Source: Bradyrhizobium manausense (GTDB lineage: Bacteria; Pseudomonadota; Alphaproteobacteria; Rhizobiales; Xanthobacteraceae). Taken from it: 64,000 nt of DNA. Below are positions 35,755-44,730 of this stretch, piece by piece. The stretch covers positions 411,699 through 475,698 of the forward strand of contig NZ_JAFCKB010000004.1 in the NCBI RefSeq assembly GCF_018130615.1, read 5' to 3'. The notes beneath the pieces were generated by a model. That model saw only the letters and a program-made list of their open reading frames with translations, had not been told where the DNA came from and made no database searches. Each line of letters begins with the position of its first letter. Positions within the stretch are counted from its first letter, which is position 1. The position numbers were made by a program, and so were the translations under genes.

Positions 35755-36159
35755 CTAGCCCTTGCCGATCGCCGTCTTCAGAAGATGCAGGCTCTTCGAA
35801 TAGAGCGAGGTCACCGCCGCATAATCCATCTGGTTGTTGGCGGACTTCATCATCTCATCTTCGAGATTGACGGCATTGCCCGCAGGGCGGGTCTCGAAAC
35901 CCGCATTCTTGTTCTGGTCGAAGATCGAGGCCGCGCCGGAGGCCGTCATGTGCGAGGCGCTGGTGACCGTCATGGCCAGGGGCCCCATCGAACTCGCGAC
36001 AGTGCCGGTCTTGTCGAATTTCGGCTCGACCAGCTCCCGCGGCCGGAAATTGGGCGTGTCGGAATTGGAAACGTTCTCGGACAGGACGCGCTGGCGCTCC
36101 TGGTGCCATTGCATCTTGGTGCGAAGCGCCGACAGCACCGGGAGATCGTTGATGGACAT
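35755..36159 (-). CDS. flgB: Flagellar rod protein FlgB
   Basis: 134 residues. The N-terminal LRTKMQWHQERQRVLSENVSNSDTPNFRPREL is the FlgB rod motif and DEMMKSANNQMDYAAVTSLYSKSLHLLKTAIGKG the C-terminal helix. It is the first gene of the six-gene rod/export operon. A GGAAGGAG site precedes the ATG, and a TTAA-N7-TTAA box lies about 80 nt upstream. Confidence 0.96.
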   Translation of the reverse strand: MSINDLPVLSALRTKMQWHQERQRVLSENVSNSDTPNFRPRELVEPKFDKTGTVASSMGPLAMTVTSASHMTASGAASIFDQNKNAGFETRPAGNAVNLEDEMMKSANNQMDYAAVTSLYSKSLHLLKTAIGKG

Positions 36160-36520
36160 CGTCGCGGCTCCTTCCGCCTGGCCGGGCCCAAGTGCGGACT
36201 TGGCCCGAAGCTAGGCAGAATTTGCCGCGTGTATGGTTAACAGGTGGTTAAGGCGGGGCGGATGCGTGTTTCTGATTGAAACATGCAAGGCTCCCCCCGT
36301 GATTCTACGCATTCCAAAAGCCGTATTAACCCAACCGCTTGGCGGCGCATGCATCGGCCAAGAAGTCGTTTTGGATCGGGCGATTCATAGGTTATTAAGA
36401 GTTGAGGACGGCAAAACTTGCCGCGAGACGTTAAGAGATCACAGTTTTGGGGCATCGCACGCCCGCGGTCGGCGCATCCGACCATAGGCACGAAAGAAGC
36501 GCCATTTACCGGGGACAGGT
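36160..36520. other. flgB-fliO divergent regulatory region
   Basis: 361 bp without a gene between flgB and fliO. It holds the CtrA-type box at 36237-36251 and several further TTAA sequences (near 36325, 36393 and 36432). No convincing -35/-10 pair was found. A weak GG-N10-GC match lies at 36487-36500. Confidence 0.6.
36233..36251. promoter_or_regulatory. CtrA-type box before flgB
   Basis: ATGGTTAACAGGTGGTTAA contains a perfect TTAA-N7-TTAA (36237-36251), and its left part is the reverse complement of TTAACCAT. It lies 74-92 nt upstream of the flgB start codon. The consensus is that known for the alphaproteobacterial CtrA response regulator. Confidence 0.7.
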
Positions 36521-37513
36521 ATGAACGGTAGCCCTATCACCTTCATCGTCGCGTTCATCGTCGTTCTGGCGTTGATCGGCGTCGCCGCGTGGCTGGTCCG
36601 CCGATTCGCGACCACCCGGCTCGGCGCCAACACCCAGCGTGGCAGGATGCCCCGGCTCGCGGTGATCGACGCAGCTGCGGTCGATGGCCGCCGGCGCTTA
36701 GTGCTGGTCCGCCGTGACAATGTCGAACATCTCCTGATGATCGGCGGCCCGACCGACATCGTCGTCGAACCGAACATCGTGCGCGCCGCCGCCGGCCGCG
36801 ATCAGATTCCGCAGCGTCCCAGCGCCGCCGAGCCGCCGCGCCTCGCCCCGATGCCCGATGCCGGCAGCTGGGCCGATGAAGCCCCGCGGCCCGAAGTGCT
36901 CGACCATCCCGAACCGCAGATGCCGGAGCCACCGCCTCGGCCCGCACGTCCCTCTTTCGCCGACGAGGTCCGTCGGCCGGCACCCGCCCTGGCCGAACGC
37001 CGCGGCGAGCCGCAGCTCGGCGGCTTCGCACCTGAACCGATGCCGCCGCGTCTCGAGCGTGAGCCCCGTTCCGAGCCGATGCCGCCGCGCGTTGCGCGCA
37101 GCGAGCCGCCGCTGATGCCGCGGCCGCCGCGCCAAAGCGAGCCGCCGAAAATGCCGCCGGTGCGTGCCGAGCGCGCGGCCGCGCCGCCTCCTCCTCCGCC
37201 CGTACCGCAGGCTCCGCCGGGACTACAAGCTCCGCTCGTTCCGCCGCCAGCCGCTGCCGGCGCGCCGTCGAGTGCCGAGCAAAATCTCGCCGAGATGGCC
37301 CAGCGTCTCGAGGCCGCGCTCCGTCGTCCGGCCGGCGAGACCATCGCCCCGCCGGTTGCGCCGGATCCGCCAGCGGCTCCGCCGCGCGCCGCACGCGCCG
37401 AGCCGCCGCCCTCTGCGGCGCCGTCGGCCAAGCCGGCAGCGGAGAAGACCAGCTTTGAAAATCTCGAAGACGAGATGGCCTCGCTGCTCGGCCGTCCGAA
37501 GCCGTCTTCGTGA
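36521..37513 (+). CDS. fliO: FliO-like flagellar protein with long Pro-rich extension
   Basis: 330 residues. Only the first about 95 resemble FliO: a TM helix (ITFIVAFIVVLALIGVAAWLVRRF) and the segment LAVIDAAAVDGRRRLVLVRRDNVEHLLMIGGPTDIVVEPNI, which is the short SpoA-like strand set of the family. The remaining 235 residues are a Pro/Glu/Arg/Ala-rich low-complexity region with many PPRLEREPRSE-like repeats and a short C-terminal helix (FENLEDEMASLLGRP). FliO aids assembly of the FliP ring. It overlaps fliP by 4 nt (GTGA). Confidence 0.82.
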   Translation: MNGSPITFIVAFIVVLALIGVAAWLVRRFATTRLGANTQRGRMPRLAVIDAAAVDGRRRLVLVRRDNVEHLLMIGGPTDIVVEPNIVRAAAGRDQIPQRPSAAEPPRLAPMPDAGSWADEAPRPEVLDHPEPQMPEPPPRPARPSFADEVRRPAPALAERRGEPQLGGFAPEPMPPRLEREPRSEPMPPRVARSEPPLMPRPPRQSEPPKMPPVRAERAAAPPPPPPVPQAPPGLQAPLVPPPAAAGAPSSAEQNLAEMAQRLEAALRRPAGETIAPPVAPDPPAAPPRAARAEPPPSAAPSAKPAAEKTSFENLEDEMASLLGRPKPSS

Positions 37514-38268
37514 GGCTGCCGTCCTTCCCGCGTAGAGTATTCTTTTTTTCCATCCTGATCGCCGCGACGTCGCTCGCGATGCCTGCGCATGCGCAGGACA
37601 TCAGCATCAATCTCGGTGGCCAGGGTGGCGGCGGCGTCACCGAGCGCGCGATACAGCTGATCGCACTGCTGACGGTGCTGTCGATTGCGCCGTCCATCCT
37701 GATCATGATGACGTCGTTCACGCGCATCGTGGTCGTGCTGTCGCTGTTGCGTACCGCCATGGGCACGGCGACCGCGCCGCCCAACTCGGTGATCCTGGCG
37801 CTGGCGATGTTCCTCACCTTCTTCGTGATGGGACCGGTGCTGCAGAAATCCTACGACGACGGCATCCGCCCCCTCGTCGCCAACCAGATCGGCGTCGAGG
37901 ACGCGCTGCAGCGTGCCTCCGTCCCCTTGCGCGGCTTCATGCAGAAGAATGTGCGCGAGAAAGACCTGAAGCTGTTCCTGGATCTCTCCGGCGAGCCGCC
38001 GCCGGCGACGCCCGACGAGCTCGCGCTGCGCATCCTCGTTCCCGCCTTCATGATCTCCGAACTGAAGCGTGCGTTTGAGATCGGCTTCCTCCTGTTCCTC
38101 CCCTTCCTGATCATCGATCTCGTCGTCGCCTCGGTGCTGATGTCGATGGGCATGATGATGCTCCCGCCTGCGACGATCTCGCTGCCGTTCAAGCTGATCT
38201 TCTTCGTGCTGGTCGACGGCTGGTCGCTGGTGGCGGGAAGTCTGGTGCAGAGTTACGGGGGTAGTTGA
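37510..38268 (+). CDS. fliP: Flagellar biosynthetic protein FliP
   Basis: 252 residues from a GTG at 37510. A signal peptide (FSILIAATSLAMPAHA) is followed by the family signatures LIMMTSFTRIVVVLSLLRTAMG and MISELKRAFEIGFLLFLPFLIIDLVVASVLMSMGMMMLPP. FliP forms the core of the export gate with FliQ and FliR. Translation is coupled to fliO. It ends convergently to the giant TPR gene, with about 100 bp between. Confidence 0.96.
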   Translation: MRLPSFPRRVFFFSILIAATSLAMPAHAQDISINLGGQGGGGVTERAIQLIALLTVLSIAPSILIMMTSFTRIVVVLSLLRTAMGTATAPPNSVILALAMFLTFFVMGPVLQKSYDDGIRPLVANQIGVEDALQRASVPLRGFMQKNVREKDLKLFLDLSGEPPPATPDELALRILVPAFMISELKRAFEIGFLLFLPFLIIDLVVASVLMSMGMMMLPPATISLPFKLIFFVLVDGWSLVAGSLVQSYGGS

Positions 38269-38370
38269 CCTCGACGTCGCTCTTACGCCCCGAGAAGACG
38301 GGACATCCTCCACCTCAGCGATAGCCTCCGGCCCCTCCCCCGTCATTACGAGCAGGGCGAGCCCGCCTCG

Positions 38371-41300
38371 CTACCGCGTCATTTTGATCTGTCGCACGAC
38401 CGGGATCGTCGGCAGCGAGCCGGTATGCTCGGTCTCGTCCTTGGCCTGCGGGGCGGCGGGCGCGCGCGCGGTGGCGTCGGGGAAGCGCTGCTTCATCTCA
38501 CGGAGGAAACCGTCGAGCGTGTCGACGCTTGCTGCGAGTTTTGCGATCTCGGCGAACTCGGCGCTGGAGGCCGCAGCCGGCTTGCTGGCGATGTCGAAAG
38601 CCAGCCGATCGGCGCTCTCGCTCATCAGGGGGGCATATTTCTCGCGGAAGCGCGACAGCCCGATCGAGTCGTCGGCGAGCGCATAGCCGACGGCGGCGCG
38701 GATGATGTCGCTCTTCTCCACCGCATTGAGCGGCTTGAAGTCGCGGAAGCGCTCGCCGTAATAGAGCTCGATCTGCTCGGCGGACTCGCGCCAGCGCCGC
38801 GCCGCCCAGAAGATGTCGGACCGCAGCCGCAACACCTCGCGTCCCGTGACGTTGGAAACGATGTCGAGCGCGAGATCATGGCGGCCGACGTCGCTCTGCG
38901 CGCGCGCCTCCAGCAGCAGGCGCTGCTGCCGCAGCTCGCCGGAGAGGTCACTGATGCGGCTTGCCCGCAGCGCCGTGATCGCCATGTCGGGCTTGCGGTT
39001 GGCAAGATAGATCATGGCAAGGCGCGCCGCGACCTGCGCCCGCGCGGCGCCTTCGAGGCGATGGTCGACCTGGTATTGCAGAAGTTCGGCGGCCTGGTCG
39101 AGCAGGTCGATCGAGGCGAGACGATCGGCCAGCCGGCGGATCAGCTCGTCGCCGCGGCGGCCGATCGGCGTCAACTCGCGAAACTCGTAGAACATCCCGA
39201 GTGCCTCGACCGGCGGCAGTTCGTCGCCCTTGGGCCCCAGGAAGATCTGCGTGAACAGATCAGACGCCAGGTCCTGCGCCTGGCGCGAGGCGTCCGCGTT
39301 CGGCTGCAGCCTGGTCGCGGTGCGCGCTGCGGTGAGCGCGTCGCGGTAGCGTCCGTTCTCGGAATAGAGCTGCGACAGCATCTGCAGCGTCTTGACCTCG
39401 ATCGCATCGCCGCGCCACGTCATCGACAGCGTCTCGAGCTCGTGCAGCGCCTCGTCCTTGCCGATCTCGTCACGCTTCTGCCGCAGCGCGACCTCGAGCT
39501 GCTTGGCTTCGGCGGCCGCCAGCCGGTCGTTGGAGGCGACGGCGAATTTGTAGTCGTCGAGCGCGTCCTTGTCGTGGCCGAGCGCTTCGGCGAGCCGGCC
39601 GCGCAGCACGGCAAAGCCCGGCGCCGCCTCCGGCGAGACGCCGACGACCTCGATCTCGCCGCGGCGCTTGGAGGCGCCGGCATAGTCCTTGACCTCGAGC
39701 GAAGCGCGCATCGCATCCATCGTCACGATGCGCTGGATGTCGAGCGGCAGCGAGGCGATGGCGAATTCGACGTTCTTGAATTTTTCGCGGGCATCTGCCC
39801 ATTTGCCCTGGCGCGCATAGGCGAGCGCCTTCCAGAGCTGGGAATCGTGGCTGTTGCCGATCACGGGATTGGCGAGATCCTTCAGGCCCTGTGCCGGCCG
39901 CCCGATCAGGATGCTCGCGATCGCGTGGATGATCAGCGCACTGCTCTCCTCCTTGTTGAGAGGATCGGACAGCATCAAGTCGGTCACGGACTTGGCTTCG
40001 TGATACATCGCGCGCGACATGTAGAACTGGGCGAGATCGAGCCGCGGCAGCGAGCGCTGCGCCGGCTCGACGGCCGAGATCGCAGTGATCAGTTCGCTCT
40101 GACGCGTCCAGAAATCTTCCGACTGGCCCTTGCGCCAGCCCTCGGGGCTGAAGACCGGCCGCACCGCGGTCGGTGCCCGCTCGGCCGAGACGTCGACCGG
40201 CGACAGCGTCAGGCCGCCCTTCTTGCCGAGAATGACCTTGTCCGATCCGACCTCGACGCCGACCTCGTCGGAGTTCGGCCGGATCGCGATGCCGTGGGCG
40301 GATTCCAGCAGCGAGAGATCGACGAGGTCCTGCCGCTTGATGAAGCCGCGAACCGGCCGCTGCGCGGTGACGACATAGAGCATGTCGCCGGCATCGGGAT
40401 CGGTGAGCTTGTGCAGCAGGCCCGGATTGGCGAAGGGGATCGCGATGTTGGCAAGCGCGGGATCGGTGATGTTGCGCGACATCATCAGCGGCAGCGGCGT
40501 CGCCTGGATCTTGTCCGCAAGCGTGAGCAGCCAGTTGGTCTCCTTGCCGACCTCCTCGCTGGTCAGCGAATAAACCAGCGGACGGGTGAGACGAATGCGC
40601 ACCGCCTGCCCCTTTTCGAGCGGCATGCGGCCGACCTCGCCGATCATCGCACCGCCCCGGGCGCGGATCGCTTCGACATCAATCGGCTTCGGCGAGTCGA
40701 ACACCAGCCACACCGTGTCGCCGCGGCGGAATGCTGCGGCAGGCGTTGCAACTGAAAGCGGGAACGTCACGCGCAAACCGTCGCTGTCGCGCCGCGCATC
40801 GACGCTGGCAACAGGAGGCGGCGGGGCTTGAGCCTCTATGGGTGCAGCTTTGGCAGGCGCAGGTTTGACATCGGCCTTCATGGCCTCTTTCGGAACATCC
40901 TTGACCGGGCCCTTGGTTGCTTCCGCCACAACCTCTTTGGGCGCTTCGGCAACCGCAGGCGCCGCCGGCTTGACGGGCACGGCCGGTGCGGCCGCTTCCT
41001 CGGCGGGCGCTGCGGGCGTCGTGGCTTCCTTGGGCGCCTCCTTCGGCGCATCGGCGGCGTGCGGCGCTTCAGTCACGGGGCCCGCCGGCGCCGGCTTCGG
41101 CGCCTCGGTGAGCGGCATCGTGGCTGGCGCTTCAGGCTTCGCCTCCGACTTGACCTCGGGCTTGACGTCGATCTTGGCTTCGTGCGCGATCGTCTCAGAC
41201 GTCGGCTGCGTGATCTCGCGATGGGCGTCTTTCGGTTTCGCAGCCGCCGGCTTTTCCGCGGCCGGTCCGTGACCGCCGGCACCGGCTTGCGCAATCGCGG

Positions 41301-42189
41301 CCTCAGGCGTTGCTGCCGCCTTGTTCCTGTCGGGCTGGAAGGCGACGTCGACGACATAATTCTTGTCGTCGCGGAAGGAATGCACGTCGGAATCGCCAAT
41401 CAGCGCGATCTCGACGCTGGTCTGGTCGATGTCAGCCTTCTGCTTGATCGAGGCAACGTTCGGCGGTGCCGCGACGACGGCGTCCGCAAGATCGAAATTG
41501 AGGTTGGCGTTGAAGGCGAGCGTCAATTTCTGCTCGTTGAGCACCGAGGAGACGCCGACGCCGTCGGGCATCTCGAACACGAAGCGTACGAAGGTCGGCT
41601 GCACCGAGGCACGCACGCGAATCGGCGGACGTTTCTTGCTCTCGGCCGCGGCACGCTGGGCGCGTAGCGCGCGCTCGGCCGCGCGGGCGCGCTCGGCGAG
41701 TTCCTTCACCACGTCCATCGGCAGGCTCGGCGGCGGGCCCTTCCAGCCCTCCGGCAGCAAGTCGATGAAGGTGCGCTCGCCGGCATTCATGGTGTTGACG
41801 GTGACGCGGCGGGCCAGCGACAGCCTGATCGCGCTGCCGTCGGGGTCGCGACGGGCGGAGTTGACGTAATCGGGCGCGCCCTCCGGCACGCGATCGACGG
41901 GAACGTCGACGGGGCGGTCGAAACGAATGATGAGGATCGAGCCGGCGGTCGTCACCTCGGAGGGAACATCCTCGCCGAGCTTGATCACGAGGCGGGCAAA
42001 GCCGCCGCCGGCCGAAAAGCTTGCCTCGCCCCTGACTGCATCGGCCGCGTGGGCAACAATGGTGTTTAAGCCGACCAGAGCGCAGGCCGACAACAAGACG
42101 GCCCGGCGGACATGACGCGACAACCCGTGCGCCAAAGCGCGGGCTCGCGACACAAATCCAGCGGCAGCCTCTCGCGCCATTGGCGGCAT
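38371..42189 (-). CDS. Giant secreted TPR protein of the flagellar cluster
   Basis: About 1272 residues. A hydrophobic signal segment (AVLLSACALVGLNTIVAHA) leads to beta-rich parts resembling AMIN-type domains (VRASVQPTFVRFVFEMP and, after the linker, FPLSVATPAAAFRRGDTVWLVFDS). These flank a roughly 170-residue Ala/Pro/Lys/Glu-rich linker with repeated PKEA units. The second half is helical tetratricopeptide-like repeats. The start is uncertain: ATG at 42189 is best placed behind GGAAGAA, with ATG at 42234 and 42180 as alternatives. It is last in the fliL operon but has its own CtrA-type box. Probably periplasmic. Function unknown; a motor- or envelope-associated role is inferred from position. 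Confidence 0.7.
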   Translation of the reverse strand: MPPMAREAAAGFVSRARALAHGLSRHVRRAVLLSACALVGLNTIVAHAADAVRGEASFSAGGGFARLVIKLGEDVPSEVTTAGSILIIRFDRPVDVPVDRVPEGAPDYVNSARRDPDGSAIRLSLARRVTVNTMNAGERTFIDLLPEGWKGPPPSLPMDVVKELAERARAAERALRAQRAAAESKKRPPIRVRASVQPTFVRFVFEMPDGVGVSSVLNEQKLTLAFNANLNFDLADAVVAAPPNVASIKQKADIDQTSVEIALIGDSDVHSFRDDKNYVVDVAFQPDRNKAAATPEAAIAQAGAGGHGPAAEKPAAAKPKDAHREITQPTSETIAHEAKIDVKPEVKSEAKPEAPATMPLTEAPKPAPAGPVTEAPHAADAPKEAPKEATTPAAPAEEAAAPAVPVKPAAPAVAEAPKEVVAEATKGPVKDVPKEAMKADVKPAPAKAAPIEAQAPPPPVASVDARRDSDGLRVTFPLSVATPAAAFRRGDTVWLVFDSPKPIDVEAIRARGGAMIGEVGRMPLEKGQAVRIRLTRPLVYSLTSEEVGKETNWLLTLADKIQATPLPLMMSRNITDPALANIAIPFANPGLLHKLTDPDAGDMLYVVTAQRPVRGFIKRQDLVDLSLLESAHGIAIRPNSDEVGVEVGSDKVILGKKGGLTLSPVDVSAERAPTAVRPVFSPEGWRKGQSEDFWTRQSELITAISAVEPAQRSLPRLDLAQFYMSRAMYHEAKSVTDLMLSDPLNKEESSALIIHAIASILIGRPAQGLKDLANPVIGNSHDSQLWKALAYARQGKWADAREKFKNVEFAIASLPLDIQRIVTMDAMRASLEVKDYAGASKRRGEIEVVGVSPEAAPGFAVLRGRLAEALGHDKDALDDYKFAVASNDRLAAAEAKQLEVALRQKRDEIGKDEALHELETLSMTWRGDAIEVKTLQMLSQLYSENGRYRDALTAARTATRLQPNADASRQAQDLASDLFTQIFLGPKGDELPPVEALGMFYEFRELTPIGRRGDELIRRLADRLASIDLLDQAAELLQYQVDHRLEGAARAQVAARLAMIYLANRKPDMAITALRASRISDLSGELRQQRLLLEARAQSDVGRHDLALDIVSNVTGREVLRLRSDIFWAARRWRESAEQIELYYGERFRDFKPLNAVEKSDIIRAAVGYALADDSIGLSRFREKYAPLMSESADRLAFDIASKPAAASSAEFAEIAKLAASVDTLDGFLREMKQRFPDATARAPAAPQAKDETEHTGSLPTIPVVRQIKMTR

Positions 42190-42258
42190 TTCTTCCGGTT
42201 CGGCGGGTCCACGCCGGCACTGGTGCCGGCCCATGCCCTCGAATGTAGGTTTTGCCAA

Positions 42259-42273
42259 TTAAGGACTTCTTAA
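42259..42273. promoter_or_regulatory. CtrA-type box before the giant TPR gene
   Basis: A perfect TTAA-GGACTTC-TTAA between the motE-like gene (ends 42284) and the TPR gene, 70 nt upstream of the likely TPR start. It suggests a separate promoter for the TPR gene inside the fliL operon. Confidence 0.6.
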
Positions 42274-42283
42274 GTATGAACCC

Positions 42284-43045
42284 TCAATTCGGCTTTTGCG
42301 TCGGCTTGCCGTCGATCTTCGGCAGGTCGCCGGCGGCAGCGGACTGTTCCCCGCCCCCGTTGGCGCGGCGTGCCATCTCGACGGTCAGGCGCTCGGCGGC
42401 CTCGGGCGACATCAGCCCCATGATGTCGGACATCTTGCGCGGAGCGATCGCCGAGGCGATCTCGATCAGCACGCCCATCTCCAGCCGGTCGAACACCCGT
42501 GCGGCGTCTTTGGGCTTCATGCCTTCATACATGGTGACGAGGCCCTTCATGCGCGCGGCCTCGGCGGCCTTCTGCTCGGCCTGGGTCGCGGAGATGCGGG
42601 ATTCCACCGCTTTCATCTCCTCGACCTTGTTCTCGATGCGCTTCTCGGCCGACTTCAAGAGGCTCTCGCGGATATCGATCTCGCGCTGGCGGGATTCGAT
42701 CTCCTGGCGGCGCGACTGCAGGCGTTCCAGGATCGCGCGCTCCGAGGCCGAGACCTGCGGCTGCGCCTCCTCCATCTTGACCGGGGTGCCCTCGGGCTTG
42801 CTCTCGGGCGCGGCCGGCTTCGGCGCTTCCTTCGGCTCGCCATGCGTCGAGCCGGTGATGTCAGGATCCTCTCGCCCGGTCGGGAAGTTCAGATTTTCCT
42901 GCGCCCAGGACTTCTTCACGCTGTTCGGCTTGTAGTCGAAGACATAGCCGCCATTGATCACGAGCCCCGCCACCTTCAACGTGGCGAGACCTGCGACCGC
43001 AACCAGGACGACCGGAATGACGCGGATGTTACGAAAGGACTTCAT
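42284..43045 (-). CDS. MotE-family protein (MgtE N-terminal-like domain)
   Basis: 253 residues. An N-terminal TM helix (VIPVVLVAVAGLATLKVAGLVI) is followed by a Pro/Glu-rich linker and a long coiled coil (ILERLQSRRQEIESRQREIDIRESLLKSAEKRIENKVEEMK). The C-terminal MgtE_N/FliG-like fold carries MYEGMKPKDAARVFDRLEMGVLIEIASAIAPRKMSDIMGLMSPEAAERLT. MotE proteins of rhizobia act with the motor protein MotC in the periplasm. It lies between the DUF6468 gene and the giant TPR gene, in the operon fliL-fliM-DUF6468-motE-TPR. Confidence 0.8.
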   Translation of the reverse strand: MKSFRNIRVIPVVLVAVAGLATLKVAGLVINGGYVFDYKPNSVKKSWAQENLNFPTGREDPDITGSTHGEPKEAPKPAAPESKPEGTPVKMEEAQPQVSASERAILERLQSRRQEIESRQREIDIRESLLKSAEKRIENKVEEMKAVESRISATQAEQKAAEAARMKGLVTMYEGMKPKDAARVFDRLEMGVLIEIASAIAPRKMSDIMGLMSPEAAERLTVEMARRANGGGEQSAAAGDLPKIDGKPTQKPN

Positions 43046-43054
43046 ACCCTGACT

Positions 43055-43501
43055 TTATGCGGCGAGACCGTTGGACCTTCGGCGCTCGGAGAAGGCTTCG
43101 GCAGCCGCCGCCACCGCCTTCGCAGGCGACGGCTTGGCCACCGGCGCGGCGGCGACTTCCGGATTCGTCACGGGGCGCGCGGCGATCGCAATCTTGGAGA
43201 GACGGCGCACCACGTTGTCGGCTTCGCCGAGCTGCTTGTAGAGCTGATCGGACATCTGCGTCGCGGCAGCGAGCTGACTGCCGAGATTCTCGTTGACGTC
43301 GCGCACGGCGAGCTTCAGCCCGCCGATCGCGCGCTCGGCGATCTCGGTCGCGGTGATCAGCTCGCCGATGACGGCCTTCAGCGAATGCTCATCCGCCTTC
43401 AGCCGCGTCAGCCGCTTGTTCAGCAGGATGCAGTAGCCGATCGTGAGCATCAGCAGGATAGCCACCAGCGTCTCGATCGCCATTCCTAGGGAGTGGTTCA
43501 T
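43055..43501 (-). CDS. DUF6468 flagellar-cluster membrane protein
   Basis: 148 residues. One N-terminal TM helix (TLVAILLMLTIGYCILLNKRL) is followed by a helical, probably coiled-coil segment (LKADEHSLKAVIGELITATEIAERAIGGLKLAVRDVNENLGSQL) and an Ala/Pro-rich tail. It overlaps the fliM stop by 4 nt, so it is translationally coupled. Proteins of this type occur only in alphaproteobacterial flagellar clusters. Function unknown; membrane-anchored with the bulk in the cytoplasm or periplasm. Confidence 0.7.
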   Translation of the reverse strand: MNHSLGMAIETLVAILLMLTIGYCILLNKRLTRLKADEHSLKAVIGELITATEIAERAIGGLKLAVRDVNENLGSQLAAATQMSDQLYKQLGEADNVVRRLSKIAIAARPVTNPEVAAAPVAKPSPAKAVAAAAEAFSERRRSNGLAA

Positions 43502-44700
43502 GGGGCCTCCATCAGCTTGTTCTGTTCGTCCACCTTCTCGAACATCGCAAGTGTCGTACTTGGCTTGCGCAAGGGTTTCGTCACGCGGATCGCAACGCGC
43601 TCCCCGACCCGACCCATACGTCCTTCGGTGATGGTGACGTCGCCGCAGCGCACGGTGACGTTGGCATCCGCGCGCATGTCGAGCGGCAGCGTGTCACCGA
43701 CCTTCAGCCGCATCAGCTGCTTGAGCGGAATGTCGGCCTCATAGAGCACGGCATCGACGGAAATCTCGGCCTGCACGATCTCGGTGGCGAAATGGCCTTC
43801 CCAGATCGGGTCGCGGCCGAACTTTTCGCCCATGAACATCTGGAGCAGAACTGCCCGGATCGGTTCGATGGTCGCGTAGGGAAGCAGGAGCTCGATGTTG
43901 CCGCCGCGATCCTCCATGTCGATGCGCAGGCGCACCAGGATCGCGGCGTTGGCGGGACGGCTGATCGCGGCGAAACGCGGATTGGTCTCGAGCCGGTCGA
44001 TCGTGAATGTCACCGGCGACAGCGGCCGGAACGCCTGCTCGGCATCGGCCAGCACCACCTCGACCAGGCGCTTGACGAGCTCGGTCTCGATCGTGGTGTA
44101 GGGCCGACCCTCGATGCGCAGCTGGCTCGAGCCGCGGCGGCCACCGAGCAGCACGTCGATCATCGAGTAGATCAGGTTGGAATCGACCGTCGCCATGCCG
44201 AAATTGTCCCACTCCTCGGCCTTGAACACCGAGAGCACGGCGGGCAGCGGGATCGAGTTCATGTAGTCGCCGAAGCGCACCGAGGTGATGCGGTCGAGCG
44301 AGACTTCGACGTTGTCGGAGGTGAAATTGCGCAACGAGGTCGTCAGCAACCGCACCAGGCGGTCGAAGACGATTTCGAGCATCGGCAGACGCTCGTAGGA
44401 GACCATCGCCGAATCGATGATCGCACGGATGCCGGAATGGTCGTCGAGCGTGACGTCGCCGACGGTGAAGCCGAGGAGATTGTCGATCTCCTCCTGCGAC
44501 AGCACCCGCTCGCCGGAATTCTTGCCGTTACCGAGATCACGGCTGCCGTCCTCGACCATGGCCGCCCATTGCAGGGCCATGGTCTCCGATAGTTCGTTTT
44601 CGGCAGCAGCCTTCGCGGCCTCCGCGGGATCCTCGGAATCGAGCGACGCCTCCCATTGGGCGGCAATCGCATCCTGGTCCATCTGCTCGTTGCCGGCCAT
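43498..44700 (-). CDS. fliM: Flagellar motor switch protein FliM
   Basis: 400 residues. The N-terminal part carries the SQEEIDNLLGF segment typical of FliM (CheY-binding region). The middle CheC-like domain contains MLEIVFDRLVRLLTTSLRNFTSDNVEV and GGRRGSSQLRIEGRPYTTIE, and the C-terminal SpoA domain starts around IPLKQLMRLKVGDTLPLD. An N-terminal extension of about 70 residues (MDQDAIAAQWEASLDSEDPAEAAKA) is longer than in E. coli. It forms the C ring with FliG and FliN, which are not in the window. Second gene after fliL. Confidence 0.95.
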   Translation of the reverse strand: MAGNEQMDQDAIAAQWEASLDSEDPAEAAKAAAENELSETMALQWAAMVEDGSRDLGNGKNSGERVLSQEEIDNLLGFTVGDVTLDDHSGIRAIIDSAMVSYERLPMLEIVFDRLVRLLTTSLRNFTSDNVEVSLDRITSVRFGDYMNSIPLPAVLSVFKAEEWDNFGMATVDSNLIYSMIDVLLGGRRGSSQLRIEGRPYTTIETELVKRLVEVVLADAEQAFRPLSPVTFTIDRLETNPRFAAISRPANAAILVRLRIDMEDRGGNIELLLPYATIEPIRAVLLQMFMGEKFGRDPIWEGHFATEIVQAEISVDAVLYEADIPLKQLMRLKVGDTLPLDMRADANVTVRCGDVTITEGRMGRVGERVAIRVTKPLRKPSTTLAMFEKVDEQNKLMEAP

Positions 44701-44730
44701 GGCGCTAGCCCGTACCCTTCCGCAGCATCC

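Noticed and set aside
36486-36500. AGGCACGAAAGAAGC as a sigma-54 promoter of fliO
   Set aside because: The GG-N10-GC spacing is right but the -12 element is AAGC and the first base of -24 is A; weaker than the two accepted sites.
38425-40755. 776-codon frame opposite the TPR gene
   Set aside because: Composition typical of an antisense shadow (Arg/Asp/Gly rich); no ribosome site and no recognisable domain.
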